Source: Gnetum montanum (taxonomy: Eukaryota; Streptophyta; Gnetopsida; Gnetales; Gnetaceae). From it: a DNA stretch of 22,061 nt. The DNA is taken from positions 649,318 through 671,378 of the forward strand of contig MNCI01011487.1 of assembly GCA_015680685.1 (NCBI GenBank), in the 5' to 3' direction. Position 1 is the stretch's first letter; every line of letters begins with the position of its first letter. The translations under genes and the position numbers were made by a program. Under the pieces are notes generated by a model. It did no database searches, was not told the origin of the DNA, and worked only from the letters and a program-made list of their open reading frames with translations. Below are positions 8,301 to 17,926 of this stretch, piece by piece.

Positions 8301-11059
8301 ATAACTGAAAATCGAAGCTTCCAAATAGAGTAGAGAACAAGTGGTCGAAGACATTTCTAAATGCAAAAAAAGGAAGTAGACAAAGCAATATCTAAGAATG
8401 TTATCAAGGTTTACACTAGTTATGTGATCATGAGTTGCATTGAATTGGGCATCAAGAAACATTTAGCATTTTAATTCTGTTGCATAGTTGTGAAAGGAAG
8501 CAATTTAATTATTAGATAAAAGGAATCTGCATTTCTTTGATACCAATTAAGCTTTATTGAAAAGCTTTGTGTATCTCTGTATACGATATGTTGGTGGGTT
8601 TACCGATACATGCTTTTGTGCTGATTTGAACTAAAGCATTAGCACAACTCTTGCACAAAATTTGAAATAACATATGCTCTTTTAATGTTGTTGTTCTATT
8701 CTGCAAGGGGGAAAATTTACTTTGAAAGTCTAACATAATTCTATATTTGTACCTTTTTATATTTTATTCCAGGAGATATGAAGCTTTGCATGTTAGTCAA
8801 ACTTTGTTTTCGCTTAATGATAACACTGAAGAGGTTGATGAGCTTGCTGGCCATGCCTTTTTGTATTTGAAGGAGCAGCTTGAATGGCGACTTAGGCCAC
8901 TGCCATATGGTTTGCTTCATGGAATGATTATTGGTATGATGTAGTTGCCATTTTGATTTTTATAAATACTTTGTTTTTTAGCTTTGTATTTTATACAGAA
9001 ATTAGGCTTACTTTTGTAAACAGGCTTCCGCATTAGAAGCATAGAGCTGATAATGATATAAGTTATTACCATGGTATCTCTTGGTTTATGTTTTTTAATT
9101 TGATCATATTTAAGGATTGCTCTTTGGAATTTAGTATTTGTCATTTTCTTTTATGTGCATACTCAATGTCTAAAAAGGAATAGAAGTGTTTATAGGATAG
9201 TATGGAATTTGTTAGCCAAAACTTTTGTCAATGTTTTGATGTCTTTTCCTGTTCTTCTGCCTTTGTGAATGGCAAAGATGATTGTTAGTACCACTGATGA
9301 TAAATCCAAAATTGATTTGAAACTAGTAAGATTTTAGATTGCAAGAAGCAGAAACTCTTAGATGATTGTTAGATTTCGGATTTATTCTTGTGACATCATT
9401 TTCTATGTTTTTGCTTTAGATTTACAATAATTGATATGCTCTTCTCTAGTTTTATAGAGATTCACATTGGTATTTTTGTGAAGTTAAATATAGAATTTTT
9501 TTTCAATTAAAAACATGTTGGAAATGAACTTGATGCACATTGCATGTTGTAGGTGAAACTGTGGTTTGGATCCTGATTTAGTAGCAATTAAACTCTTCCT
9601 CTTAAGCAAAAATTTTTGAAAGTTGGTTTTGAATTTTGTTAGGTCAATTATGAATGTTATTTTCTTGCTAAGATTTAGCAGACAAGTTTATAGAAAATTT
9701 TGGAGAATGTACATAGGGTTTCTGTTGACAAGGAAAATGCATATTGTAGGATCTCCAGGAGGATTTCTTGGTGCTTATTAAGAATGGACATTCAAATTAG
9801 ATATTTGATCTCCAACGCCATTAATTAAATAGCAGTAAGAATTAGAGGCTTACAATGAAAAACTTAATTTTTCATGGGTCTTTGTCCGTTAGAAGTCTGC
9901 ATCAATTCTGTATTTGTTTGCCTTAATATTACAATAATTATAGAAAAGTTTTTCCTTTGTGTGAATTATTTTCGCGTAGGATGTGATGATGATAAATGAA
10001 AAGAAGTCTACAGTGAACCTGAATTTGGAGTTGTGGGATCATCTTTGTGATCAAAGTACTTACATCTTCTTAAACAAAGATAAGTCTAGGAATAACCTAG
10101 TGTAACGGTATCTAATTTATACATTTGAAGTTTGTAAGTTTTTATCGCTCTTACCTTAAATGGTTTGGAATGAGCAAGTGCGTATACCTGTAATAAAGCG
10201 ACCAGTCTGGCCTACATTTTACAGTTTTATGAAGGATAGTTTTACTGGTTTCTTACAACATTTTGGTAGCATCTAAGTAGTTTAGGTTGAGAAGGAAACC
10301 ATCCTTTTTATTTCTAAGCTTCTAAAACTTCTTAACTGGTAGTGAACATTAAGCAAGTCTTTTATTTAACATTTATGGGTTTATTATTTTTCGTGCTAGT
10401 ATTTATTTTAGTTTTTAAAAGAAAAGGAAACTCTCATATGGAAGCTTGAACTATGCTACCTGTGAGTAAATTTGTTTTATGACAGTTAGAAACACTACAT
10501 TGTTTATTGTAATTTTGTCAAAGAGTGAATTTTGTGTGGTCTGACAGAATTATCTTAGATTTGTTGGGTACGGAAATATGTTAATGCTTTTAATAACTGG
10601 ATACAGCGTATTGAGCATTGGTAGCCAAGATATTCCCTAACTGTTTTCTATTTATTTTAATTAGATCAATTTATTGCTTGTGGCAAAGCAAGGGATGCAG
10701 CCTATGAATTGGCTTCAAGGGTTTGGCTTGCAGTTATTGACAATCTCGAAGAAAATGATCACACATTTCAGCTACTGTTAAACATTGCTAATCAATGGGA
10801 GGTATGTTCTGAAAAGCAAATTTTCACAGGCAGAGTTCCTATTGAACCAGTGAATAATTCATTTCTTTTCTGATTGCATGTGTCTTGTTAGGTTCTTCGA
10901 CCCTATCCCCATGCACAATCAAACGCGGTTCAATGGAGGCTGTTTGAGAGACTTTTCACTGATTTCCGTGACTGTCTTTCCAACACAGATTATTATGATG
11001 CCCTGAGTCATGCAAAACATAGATTTGATCTCATTCCTTCAACTTGGCTTGGTTATTGA
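5088..11059 (+). CDS. F-box protein, 229 residues, four coding exons
   Basis: Joining 5088-5311, 8773-8933, 10665-10801 and 10892-11059 gives an uninterrupted 690-nt frame. All three introns are GT-AG and phases match (AG|G for Arg75, G|AT for Asp, then phase 0). Residues 7-54 form an F-box (starts KLPDHLLIEVFVRLPISDW, ends ALSKRWP), the module that binds SKP1 in SCF ubiquitin ligases. The rest, about 75-229, is a well-preserved C-terminal domain with DELAGHAFLYLKEQLEWRL, AYELASRVWLAVIDNLEEN and a Trp-Leu-Gly-Tyr end. It has no LRR, kelch or WD repeats, so it belongs to a small plant F-box type with an unassigned substrate domain; I recognise its character but not a symbol. The usual F-box Trp is Cys here (ENRCANLF, residue 35). 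ATG 5088 is chosen because the F-box starts at once and an in-frame TGA lies at 4920. The intact frame suggests a functional gene, likely nuclear or cytosolic. Confidence 0.88.
6735..7150 (-). mobile_element. RTE-type LINE remnant, antisense in intron 1
   Basis: Read on the minus strand, two blocks of the C-terminal part of an RTE-type LINE polyprotein are visible. From about 7110 comes YLGAIIQLDSEIDKDIRNRI with a following W-S-K-M block and a VLCDEK-like stretch. After 6960 come W-T-C-A-K-K and GRPKKKWKKTIVNDW, the conserved basic GRPK-W region near the protein end. The element ends in four CAT/ATG triplets at 6735-6746, as RTE elements do. Several stops and frame changes are present. It is 5'-truncated, and about 70 codons normally lying between the two blocks are missing. 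It is dead and opposite in orientation to the host gene. Confidence 0.8.
6961..6961. other. Single ambiguous base (N)
   Basis: The only N in the window. It sits exactly between the two LINE blocks described above, where a segment of the element is missing. It may mark a collapsed or mis-sized assembly gap, or a genuine unresolved base at a deletion junction. Confidence 0.95.
8773..8933 (+). CDS. F-box gene coding exon 2
   Basis: This exon follows TTTTATTCCAG and ends before GTATGATG. It encodes residues 75-128 plus one base, including HVSQTLFSLND and the conserved ELAGHAFLYLKEQLEWRLRP block. Phases 2 in and 1 out agree with the neighbouring exons. Confidence 0.88.
8934..10664 (+). other. F-box gene intron 2, 1731 nt
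   Basis: The intron runs from GTATGATG to TATTTTAATTAG. The sequence is T-rich, as usual for plant introns. I see no transposon, RNA gene or extra exon in it. Minus-strand frames near 8917-9144 are chance. Confidence 0.75.
10665..10801 (+). CDS. F-box gene coding exon 3
   Basis: This exon encodes Asp129 (split codon) to Glu174: CGKARDAAYELASRVWLAV and a predicted-helical NLEEN-QLLLNIANQW stretch. It ends GAG|GTATGT, a strong donor. The 90-nt intron that follows (10802-10891) ends TGTCTTGTTAG. Confidence 0.88.
10892..11059 (+). CDS. F-box gene coding exon 4 and stop
   Basis: This exon encodes residues 175-229, with VQWRLFERLFTDFRDCL and the terminal IPSTWLGY, followed by TGA at 11057-11059. 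Aromatic and acidic residues are dense, typical of a folded substrate-binding domain. Confidence 0.88.
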   Translation, partial: VLRPYPHAQSNAVQWRLFERLFTDFRDCLSNTDYYDALSHAKHRFDLIPSTWLGY

Positions 11060-11204
11060 TCCTAGAGTAATAGTTTCATATTTGTATCTACTGTACAATC
11101 CATTTGTATCGCCACGTACAGGTGGTTGGTCAACCCCTCGTATTAATAATTGTGATACGTTATTCTTAAATTGCAGCATCAAACCGATCTTTTGGAAATT
11201 TTTA

Positions 11205-11210
11205 AATAAA
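11205..11210 (+). terminator. Candidate poly(A) signal of F-box gene
   Basis: An AATAAA hexamer lies about 145 nt after the stop codon, with a TTGTGTTTTTT GU/U-rich element about 30 nt downstream (around 11240-11251). A second AATAAA at 11296-11301 could serve instead. Plant poly(A) signals are loose, so the cleavage site is uncertain. Confidence 0.4.
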
Positions 11211-11511
11211 TCTTTCAAATATTTTGTAAATTGTGAACTCTTGTGTTTTTTCAATTGATATTGCTTCCAATACCAAGATTAATTTAAAATTTTAAAATAA
11301 AATATTTTGAATTCCTTAAAAAGCTTTGTATGATACGTATTTCTTACTGCATTATTAATTGTCTGTTGGATATGGATGGCAGTCCTAGTCATTATCCACA
11401 GGAATGGCTTGTGGATTAAGAAGCATTATATTTCAGTTTTCCCATGGATTTATAAAAATTAACTGAAAGGGTAATTTTATTTTATAATGTAATTTAGTGA
11501 ACAATTTTATA

Positions 11512-11836
11512 AATTAATTTTTGGATATAGAAAAGTTTTATCAAGAAAAATGCAGGATGTAGCACTTGCAATTTATTAGGCACGGTGCATTACACATAGT
11601 TGATAAAAAGGTGATAAAAGGAGAAAAATAAGTAAATGGTGTTTTGAAAAGTTGTTTGGGAGATACAGTTGAAAATCAGAGGCTCAATTGATAGAAGTTA
11701 TAAAGCATGAAAATGTTGTAGGTTGATTTTCATATATAGAAATGTTTTATTGAAACAATGTGGTGTAGGATATGGGACTTGCACTCTATAAGGAATGTGG
11801 ATTGGCATGGATTGGCATAAATAAGTTATAGAAGTA
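11512..11836 (+). repeat. Diverged direct repeat, two copies about 200 bp apart
   Basis: Segments about 11512-11611 and 11720-11836 share a pattern: ATATAGAAA(A/T)GTTTTAT, then ..GATGTAGCACTTGCA or ..GATATGGGACTTGCA, then a TTA/ATAAGG(C/A)A stretch. The second copy contains a 10-bp tandem, ATTGGCATGG then ATTGGCATAA, at 11801-11820. No coding frame or known family is recognised. The remainder of 11260-12190 is AT-rich with a T/A homopolymer run near 11850 and a CTT microsatellite at 12027-12042. Confidence 0.55.
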
Positions 11837-12189
11837 AATAGTTTTTTAAGGTTTTTTTTTTTTTAAAAAAAAGTAGATGAAAACTGAAATGTAGGTTTAG
11901 TTATTAGAAAATTTTAAATTATGTTTATTGTCATTCTCTCTACTATATTAACTTTGGCCCCTTTATCATGGTGGAAGTAGGTTTTTGGCACTTTCAAGAA
12001 TCACTTAGTTCTTATAGGTGGTTTAATTCTTCTTCTTCTTCATTTTGTAAAAACCGAAGGGGAAATGATTTTTGACAAGAAATAGATGTTAAATAAAATA
12101 CAATTGGTAATTAAGTAATGTAAATTAGTTTAATAATTAAATAGTAAAGTTTTATTTATGAAATTGAAATTGAGATTGAAATTTTGTTA

Positions 12190-13240
12190 AGTCCAAAGGT
12201 GCTTTGGATTTATTCGGTAGGAGAAATGTACATGCTATGAGTTTTGAAAACATTATTAATCAAATTATCAAATGTTTTTGATAACATTTGGAATAAATCA
12301 TTTAAGTGTACAATTGTAATATCTCACTTATGTCTAATGTGCTTAAATGTAGGACATTGTTGAAAAATGTGGTATTCATCTTCAATGTTGTTTGCATTGC
12401 ATAGTGATCATATTTGTTTTTCATGAGGAATTTTGAACCATCTCCTTGTTTCAAACTCTTAGATAAAGAGATCTTGTTCATGCTTTGCTAAACATGCAAT
12501 GTAAATGGGGAGGAATAGTAGCAGATATACTGTTTACCTTTAAATTAAGGCTTCCCCTCATATTATTTAAATAGAAATATTTTCTTTTTTCTTTTATATT
12601 TTCCCAAAATTTTTGAAATTCAGATGGTTTTACCAATTTGAAAACTTGCTTAGGATTAGAATAAAGAATGTGCTATTGAATATTCCATTTATTCAAGCTT
12701 AGAAATCCCTTATGAAATGATCTATCTTGGGTTCACTTTTTTAGAGTATTTATCTAATGAGAATGCATAAAGATTATAACTGTAGGCTATTAACTATCAA
12801 ATAGTTTCAACTTCCAAGGGCATAATCTTTGCTTAAAGAACCATAATATCATATGAGTAGGAAAAACTTCTAAATTTATTTTATCTATTTCCAATAATTA
12901 TTTGCTAATTCAAGACCCCATATAACATATCGATAAAAAATAGTTGGTTGAACAATGACATGATAAAGTTTTCAAATATCCCAAGCTATAATAGATTTCC
13001 TGTTACATTTGCTTTTTAAAGCAAATAAACTACTCATACCATTGGCAACTTTTCGAGTAATATATTGATTCCATTTATAATTGCAAGAGCATTTTAGGTC
13101 AAAATATTTTATTCTAAGAGGAAGCTATATCCACATGTTCATCTCTTATAATGAAATTGAATAGCTTATTTTTGAAATTCAAATTGAACTTTTACTTATG
13201 TATGTTGCACCAAAAAAATTCAATGTTGGAAAACTGAAAA
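12190..13240 (-). mobile_element. Second LINE remnant: RT C-terminus and Cys-rich tail
   Basis: On the minus strand from right to left there is a basic hydrophobic block (FNLNFKNKLFNFIIRDEHVD), then a frame-shifted YFDLKC, W-N-Q-Y-I, the VQPTIFYRYVIWG block (typical LINE LY..LV.P.L.YG..IWG), a long degraded stretch, then RRWFKIPHEKQ and SLCNANNIEDEYHIFQQCP. The last is the Cys-His module (C-x-x-C-type, then E-D-E-x-H and C-P) found after the reverse transcriptase in many LINE proteins. Stops and at least one frameshift are present. It is 5'-truncated and lies next to the gypsy remnant at 13458. It differs in type from the RTE remnant in intron 1. Confidence 0.7.
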
Positions 13241-13457
13241 TACCCATTGAACAATTTAGCCTTGGCACCTAAGGGCCTTCGAGAAAGAGGATCCAAGGCA
13301 CCCTGGACAGTCTTGTCAATCACCCAGGGACTTAAAAATGTGTAAACAATGATTTGTAGATTCAAAATTAGAATAAATGCAAAAAATAGAATTGTAATAG
13401 CTTACACAACAAATGAACTATAGATTTTATTGAAACCATGTGGAAGTGGAGCTCTTC
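13241..13457. other. Junction segment between LINE and gypsy remnants
   Basis: About 215 bp separate the two minus-strand remnants. The left part (13260-13340) is GC-richer than its surroundings and contains CCTTGGCACCTAAGGGCC. The right part continues the gypsy frame past a TAG at its left end. I do not recognise an LTR end, a poly(A) tail or a target duplication. Confidence 0.4.
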
Positions 13458-14195
13458 CTACAATGCATCCATGGTTCCATTGTTATCGATTTTAACTTCT
13501 TCCATTCTACTAAGCTTCTTGACTTTATCATTAATGGTAGGAGTTTCTTCCTGAAACTCCACTTCACATTCTAGCTTTATGTCAATGTTATTGATTGCCA
13601 AGGGAACCACATTGTCATCATGAATAATTATTTCATCTCCCTCATAAGATAGGTGAATTTCTTGATGGATGGGTGAGGAAATAGCTCGTAATTGAGCTAG
13701 CCAAGGCCTCCCCAAGATGAAATTAAATCTTAGTATCTCTTCCATCATCAAGAAGTTGGCTATTGTGGGGAATTATTCCCCCACTATGAAGTCCAAAGAA
13801 ATGAAGCCTTTGACTACAACCCAAGATTCATTAAAGGATTTGAGAGCAGAAGTAGAGGTATGTTGCATGTGTTTTGTTAGATCCAAACATTCAATAATGG
13901 TATAGGGTATGACATTAGTGGCCACTCCATCATCAATGTGCACCTTGTATTACCAAACCCTTATTGTTATGAAGAGAGGAACCTTCATTATTTTGCCATC
14001 CTAGGGATTGGTTTTGACTTCACTGTCATGAAATGTTAGTATCATTGACTTCGTTTCTTTCCTTGGTGAAGGTGGTACCATCACAACGTGGATGGACTCT
14101 TCACTAGCAGGGATGTCCTCACTGATAGGGATAGAAGTCAACATTTTTATTAGGGCCTCATGGTGAGTAGCAAAAGTCATTACCAAGTCATACAA
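13458..14195 (-). pseudogene. Decayed retrotransposon aspartic protease
   Basis: One frame across 738 nt is interrupted by three internal stops. It contains the flap and active-site region VHIDDGVATNVIP, where the catalytic Asp-(Ser/Thr/Asp)-Gly is D-D-G, as in Tat-type elements. Then comes FILGRPWL near 13700, the second half of the fold, and an acidic tail (EVEFQEETPTINDKVKKL). It would have cleaved the Gag-Pol polyprotein. Confidence 0.7.
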
Positions 14196-15107
14196 GCTTA
14201 AAGAATTGTGCTGTTATTTCAAGTATTGTTTGACCTATTCCATAGCATTTAGGAAGTCTTTGTCATTGGCTATTGGTTTCTCATTCTTGTTGATTTTGAC
14301 TTTCTCCATGCACCTCAGGATGTAAACTTCATGTTTCAGTGGTTGTGGTTTGGCTTCTTTCCCCTTCCCTTATGGCTTGGGGTCCTCCCTTAGTTAACTG
14401 GTTAAAGCAACCTAAGCATTAGAGCTCATAGGAATGGATGAGAGAGGAGTGGGTCCATCTTCTTCCATGCCTTGGTCTAGTTGTTGTCTTTGGTTTTTAG
14501 CTTTCCAATAGACTCCTTGGATTGTTTAACTGGTGGTTTCTTATGGTTGGGCTACAAAGAAGTCATTATGTTAGCCACCATGGGAGGGCATTGCTTAGTT
14601 GTAGTTGCAGATTTGGTTGCAATAAGAGGAGGCACTCTAATCATAAAGGGTTCCTTGGGAAGCGTCGGTGATAATATCCTTATAATAAAAGGAGTCCTTG
14701 AACTAGATGATGTTGAAGGGGCCCTTTCATTATGAGGAGAAACCTAAATGATGAATGTCTCCTATGCAAGTCTCAAGTTTTTACTCATGTTGAATGCTGC
14801 TATGATGTATGGACTATTGTTGACATTCAATAGGTACTTGTAGACCTACATGGACTAGTTTTGTGGCCTAACAAAGTTAGAGGTGTCAAGCACTAGCTCT
14901 CCATTGTCTATCATTTTTTAGTAGGCTATCCTTTAGGGCTAGGAAAAAGTCAATATCATGACTTGACAACTAATGATTATGGTAGAATCAATCGAGTTTA
15001 AAGTACTTTGATAGGGGTGGATCATCCTTAGTTTCCAAAGTGAGGTTCTTTGAAACCTTGCATAACCAATCATGCCTCTTGTGGGCATCCTCTATTATTT
15101 GTTTGTA
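14196..15107. other. Degraded linker between Gag core and protease
   Basis: On the minus strand this should be the inter-domain part of the Tat/Ogre-like polyprotein, but stops are dense and I can read no domain. The plus-strand frame at 14481-14735 is a shadow. Confidence 0.45.
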
Positions 15108-16910
15108 CTAGATCCACCCACTCTTAAGCAATTGATCAAGTAGTTTAGACAATTTCAAGGGTAACCTAGTGTAGTTTGATCGATCTTTTCTCTCAAATTT
15201 AGGCCTTGTGTTGCTTGATGTAGAGACCTTAGATGTCAATGATTGGCTGTTTGTGGTAGGGACCTTGGGTTGGATTGTCTTTGACCTCTGTGTGGTTTTG
15301 TTATCTTTGGCCATGATGACCACATGATACATAATTTTGTCTCCCCTTCTCCTTGTTCTTTCATGTGTGTTGATTTTTGTAAGCCATGTAGGTAGGGTCA
15401 TGGCTAGCCTTGGTAGCATCCTCTATGTTCTTTGTCTGTAAGAAGGCCTGATTGAGTGACTATGGGTCTAGGTAATAAAATTTAGACTTGATAAAGTCAT
15501 TGAACACCCTCTTGAAGATGGTCAAAAGGTGGATTTCAGTTAAGGGTTCAAGAATCTCATTTAGTAAAGCATTCCACCTTTGGATGAACTTCTGAACCAA
15601 TTCAAGGGGCCCCTGTTTGATTTTCATTAGTTGGTCTAGGATGGTATCTAGTTTCAAGTTGTACTTAAAATGGTTCAAAAATTGTGATATCAGGTCTTCA
15701 AGTGAGGATATAGATCCTCAAGATAATGCATAGTACTAGTCTAAGGCCTTCTTGGTAAGAAAAATAGGGAAGATTCTCATTATCATATGAGGCCAAGCTT
15801 GAAGCAACATGCACTTGGAGTGGAAGGTGATGAGGTAAGCATTTAGATCATCCTCACCATTATACTTGGTAAACTGGGATATGGGAATGCTTGGGGGAAG
15901 ACTTATTTATAAGATAGTAGAGCTAATAGGATCATCTTGATAGAAATCCATTATCTTAACTATCTAGGTAGTTGAAGATTTAAGCTTTTGTAACTCTTTT
16001 GTAAAGTCTTGGATCATTTGGAAGGCTTGATGCAAGCCTTGATGCATTCCTATGGGTTGTGGAGTTTGTACATATGATTGGGGTGTAAAATGGGAGGCTT
16101 GTGGCCTCATGATGAATTGTAGCATGGAGGGAAGAGGCTGAGTAATCATTGTCATAGGGGGGACTAAATAATGAGGAGGTTTGTGCTAATACTTGTCAGA
16201 CAAAGGGGATGAATGGTGTATTTGGTCCTTGGATTGCTTGGGGTTCCACTATGGAACCTACTAGAATGGAGAATGGATGAGTAGTGGTGAAGACCATAGG
16301 TAATGATTGTGTAAAATCAAGGTTGTGTGGCGAAAGAGATAGAGGAGAAAACATGAGTTGATTAGGGCATAGATTATGCCTAGTGGGCCACTATGATGGG
16401 TGCTACCCCAAACATGGTAGGGTAAATGGGAGATGAGGGTTGAGAAAATTGCTCCATGGAAGAGGCAATAGAGGTTGAAGTAGCTACAATGGCTTGGAAA
16501 GTTGACTGTTGGAAAAGACTTGTAATAAAGTTATCAGGTTTAGGTTCAGCCTTGAATTCATCATGCTCTTCATGATGATCCTCTGAGCTAGCCTCCTCAC
16601 CTTGCTCATCCATCTCAATTAGTTGGGATAATATGCAAGTGTGAATGTCATTCAAGGGAATTTTGTTGTATGAGAAAGGGATATACTTCTTCTCATTCCG
16701 ATGAATCAGCTCATAATTACGTTTGACTTAGGCTTTTGCATGTGGAATGAGCAAGCCAATTTGGATTTTGGTGCAACTAAAATTATACTAATTTTCATCT
16801 ATTATGGTAAAATCTGGGCTTTGATCTCTTTTTCTGAGTGATTGCCTATGCTCAACCATTGTTGGGTCTTTTGGCTCATAAACTCTCATGGTGTCTTGGT
16901 TGGATGCCAT
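15108..16910 (-). pseudogene. Decayed Gag of Tat/Ogre-like element
   Basis: The likely start is ATG 16910-16908 (MASNQDTMRVYEPKDPTMVE), in frame with the open region to its right. Features in order: a charged N-terminus, an acidic Glu/Asp/His-rich stretch (16380-16655), a Gln/Pro/His-rich stretch (MHQGLHQAFQMIQDFTKE, about 15964-16155), the Gag core KYNLKLDTILDQLMKIKQG with FIQRWNALLNEILEPL (15460-15678), and a basic Ser/Thr-rich tail (15108-15419). No CCHC zinc knuckle is visible. Two frameshifts and many stops prevent translation. Confidence 0.65.
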
Positions 16911-17072
16911 GTTTGTCAAGTTAATGGATTGATGAATCACTATTTGATGTTGGCTACGATGTCGGGGCTGTGACATCATGTACGTGACGTTGGGCCCTAG
17001 ATTTGACATCGGGGTATATACCCTAAGTCGACAAATACTGTTCCTAGGCTCCAATTTTAGGAAGTAATTCAT

Positions 17073-17767
17073 TAGTTAGTTTTCAATTCTCAAGCAAGGT
17101 AGTGAAGCTCTTGCTATTTCTTCTCCCTAGAGTTAGAATATTTTTTGAGTTCCTGCAAAAGGAGTCTAAAGTGTATACGGTTATTTGTTCGAGCAATGAT
17201 ATACCTGAGTATAACAGTGTTACGAGAATAAAAAAAACTCTTTTGACAATCCTTGTAGCACTAAGAATAGCTTAATATTTTCTTTATTGCACTTTACCTT
17301 CTTGTTCTTTACTTTAATGCATTTGATTAAGCAATTTATTTTCAGCAGTTAATGAACATGAGCATGACCACTTTGAGCATTCATATAGTACTTGGTAACC
17401 TAGCAACGCTTAACATTTAGTAGTCTAGCAATGCTATATGTGTTCAGGAAAGTGGGACAGTTATTTATGTTAGGCTAGCTAGGTAATAGACATTAGTTTC
17501 AATCTACTTTACCCTTTATTCTTGTTGTAGGAAATTATGTCCATAAAACATAAAACAATAAAAATTCATGTACCTCAATTACACTTAAACCATACCCTTG
17601 AGCCTCACAAGTGTAGTTGGGAAGACAATGAACATTCTCAATGTCATTTCACTTCCTAGAGAAACTAGTGTACGAGATAACTATAGGTCCACGGAATTCA
17701 ACCAGATCATGCGTAATGCCTTCTTGATTCATATGGTTGGGCATAGGGGTACCTTGCTGCTCATCAT
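17073..17767 (+). repeat. Probable 5' LTR region of Athila-like element
   Basis: This non-coding stretch lies directly left of the primer-binding site. A plus-strand AATAAA at about 17550 and a CATCA end at about 17762-17766, just before the primer site, fit the R-U5 part of an LTR. I cannot locate the LTR start, and part of this region may belong to the leader of the opposing minus-strand element. The plus-strand frame at 17598-17813 runs into the primer site and is not a gene. Confidence 0.4.
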
Positions 17768-17785
17768 TTGCGCCATTTCCAAGGA
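17768..17785 (+). promoter_or_regulatory. Decayed tRNA-Asp primer-binding site
   Basis: TTGCGCCATTTCCAAGGA matches 13 of 18 bases of TGGCGCCGTTGCCGGGGA, the complement of the plant tRNA-Asp 3' end used by Athila and related gypsy elements. Three of the five mismatches are G-to-A, as expected from deamination of methylated cytosine. The position, 141 bp before the gag ATG at 17927, is right for such a site. Confidence 0.6.
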
Positions 17786-17926
17786 AATTTTTCTTGTTTT
17801 GTGCATTATCTAGGATCTAGTGAAAGTATTTAAATCATTGGAATGAACTTGAGAGACATATCTTGTTTTACAATTACTACATCAAATTCTCAGAGCACAC
17901 TATGATTTTTGTTTTGCTAATCGACA

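Larger units (their letters stand above)
5312..8772 (+). other. F-box gene intron 1, 3461 nt
   Basis: The intron runs from GTGTGT to TTTTATTCCAG. Apart from the RTE-type LINE remnant at about 6735-7150 it is AT-rich, with no coding exon that I can support. Small open frames at 7718-7924 and 8194-8736 lack homologous motifs and look like chance. Intron lengths of this size fit a large plant genome. Confidence 0.8.
13458..17072 (-). mobile_element. Ty3/gypsy remnant, Tat/Ogre-like, gag and protease only
   Basis: A degenerate gag-protease polyprotein is readable over about 3.6 kb of minus strand. Segments starting at 17072, 16655, 15419, 14195 and 13751 share one frame, while those at 16155 and 15678 are in another, so two indels cancel out. 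Order: N-terminal region (ATG 16910), acidic and Gln/Pro-rich parts, Gag core (IKQGPLELVQKFIQRWN, 15460-15678), linker, protease. The GRPWL..LRAISSPIHQ block resembles the GRPWLH-AVPSSLHQ signature of Tat/Ogre elements. Reverse transcriptase, RNase H and integrase, expected to the left, are absent: the element stops at 13458. Nonsense codons throughout make it non-functional. Confidence 0.75.

Noticed and set aside
7718-8736. Small open frames in intron 1 as extra exons
   Set aside because: No conserved motif and no paired splice sites. The exon 1 to exon 2 junction is in phase without them.
14481-14735. Plus-strand Val/Gly-rich frame
   Set aside because: It is the complement of the decayed Tat/Ogre-like polyprotein and has no support of its own.
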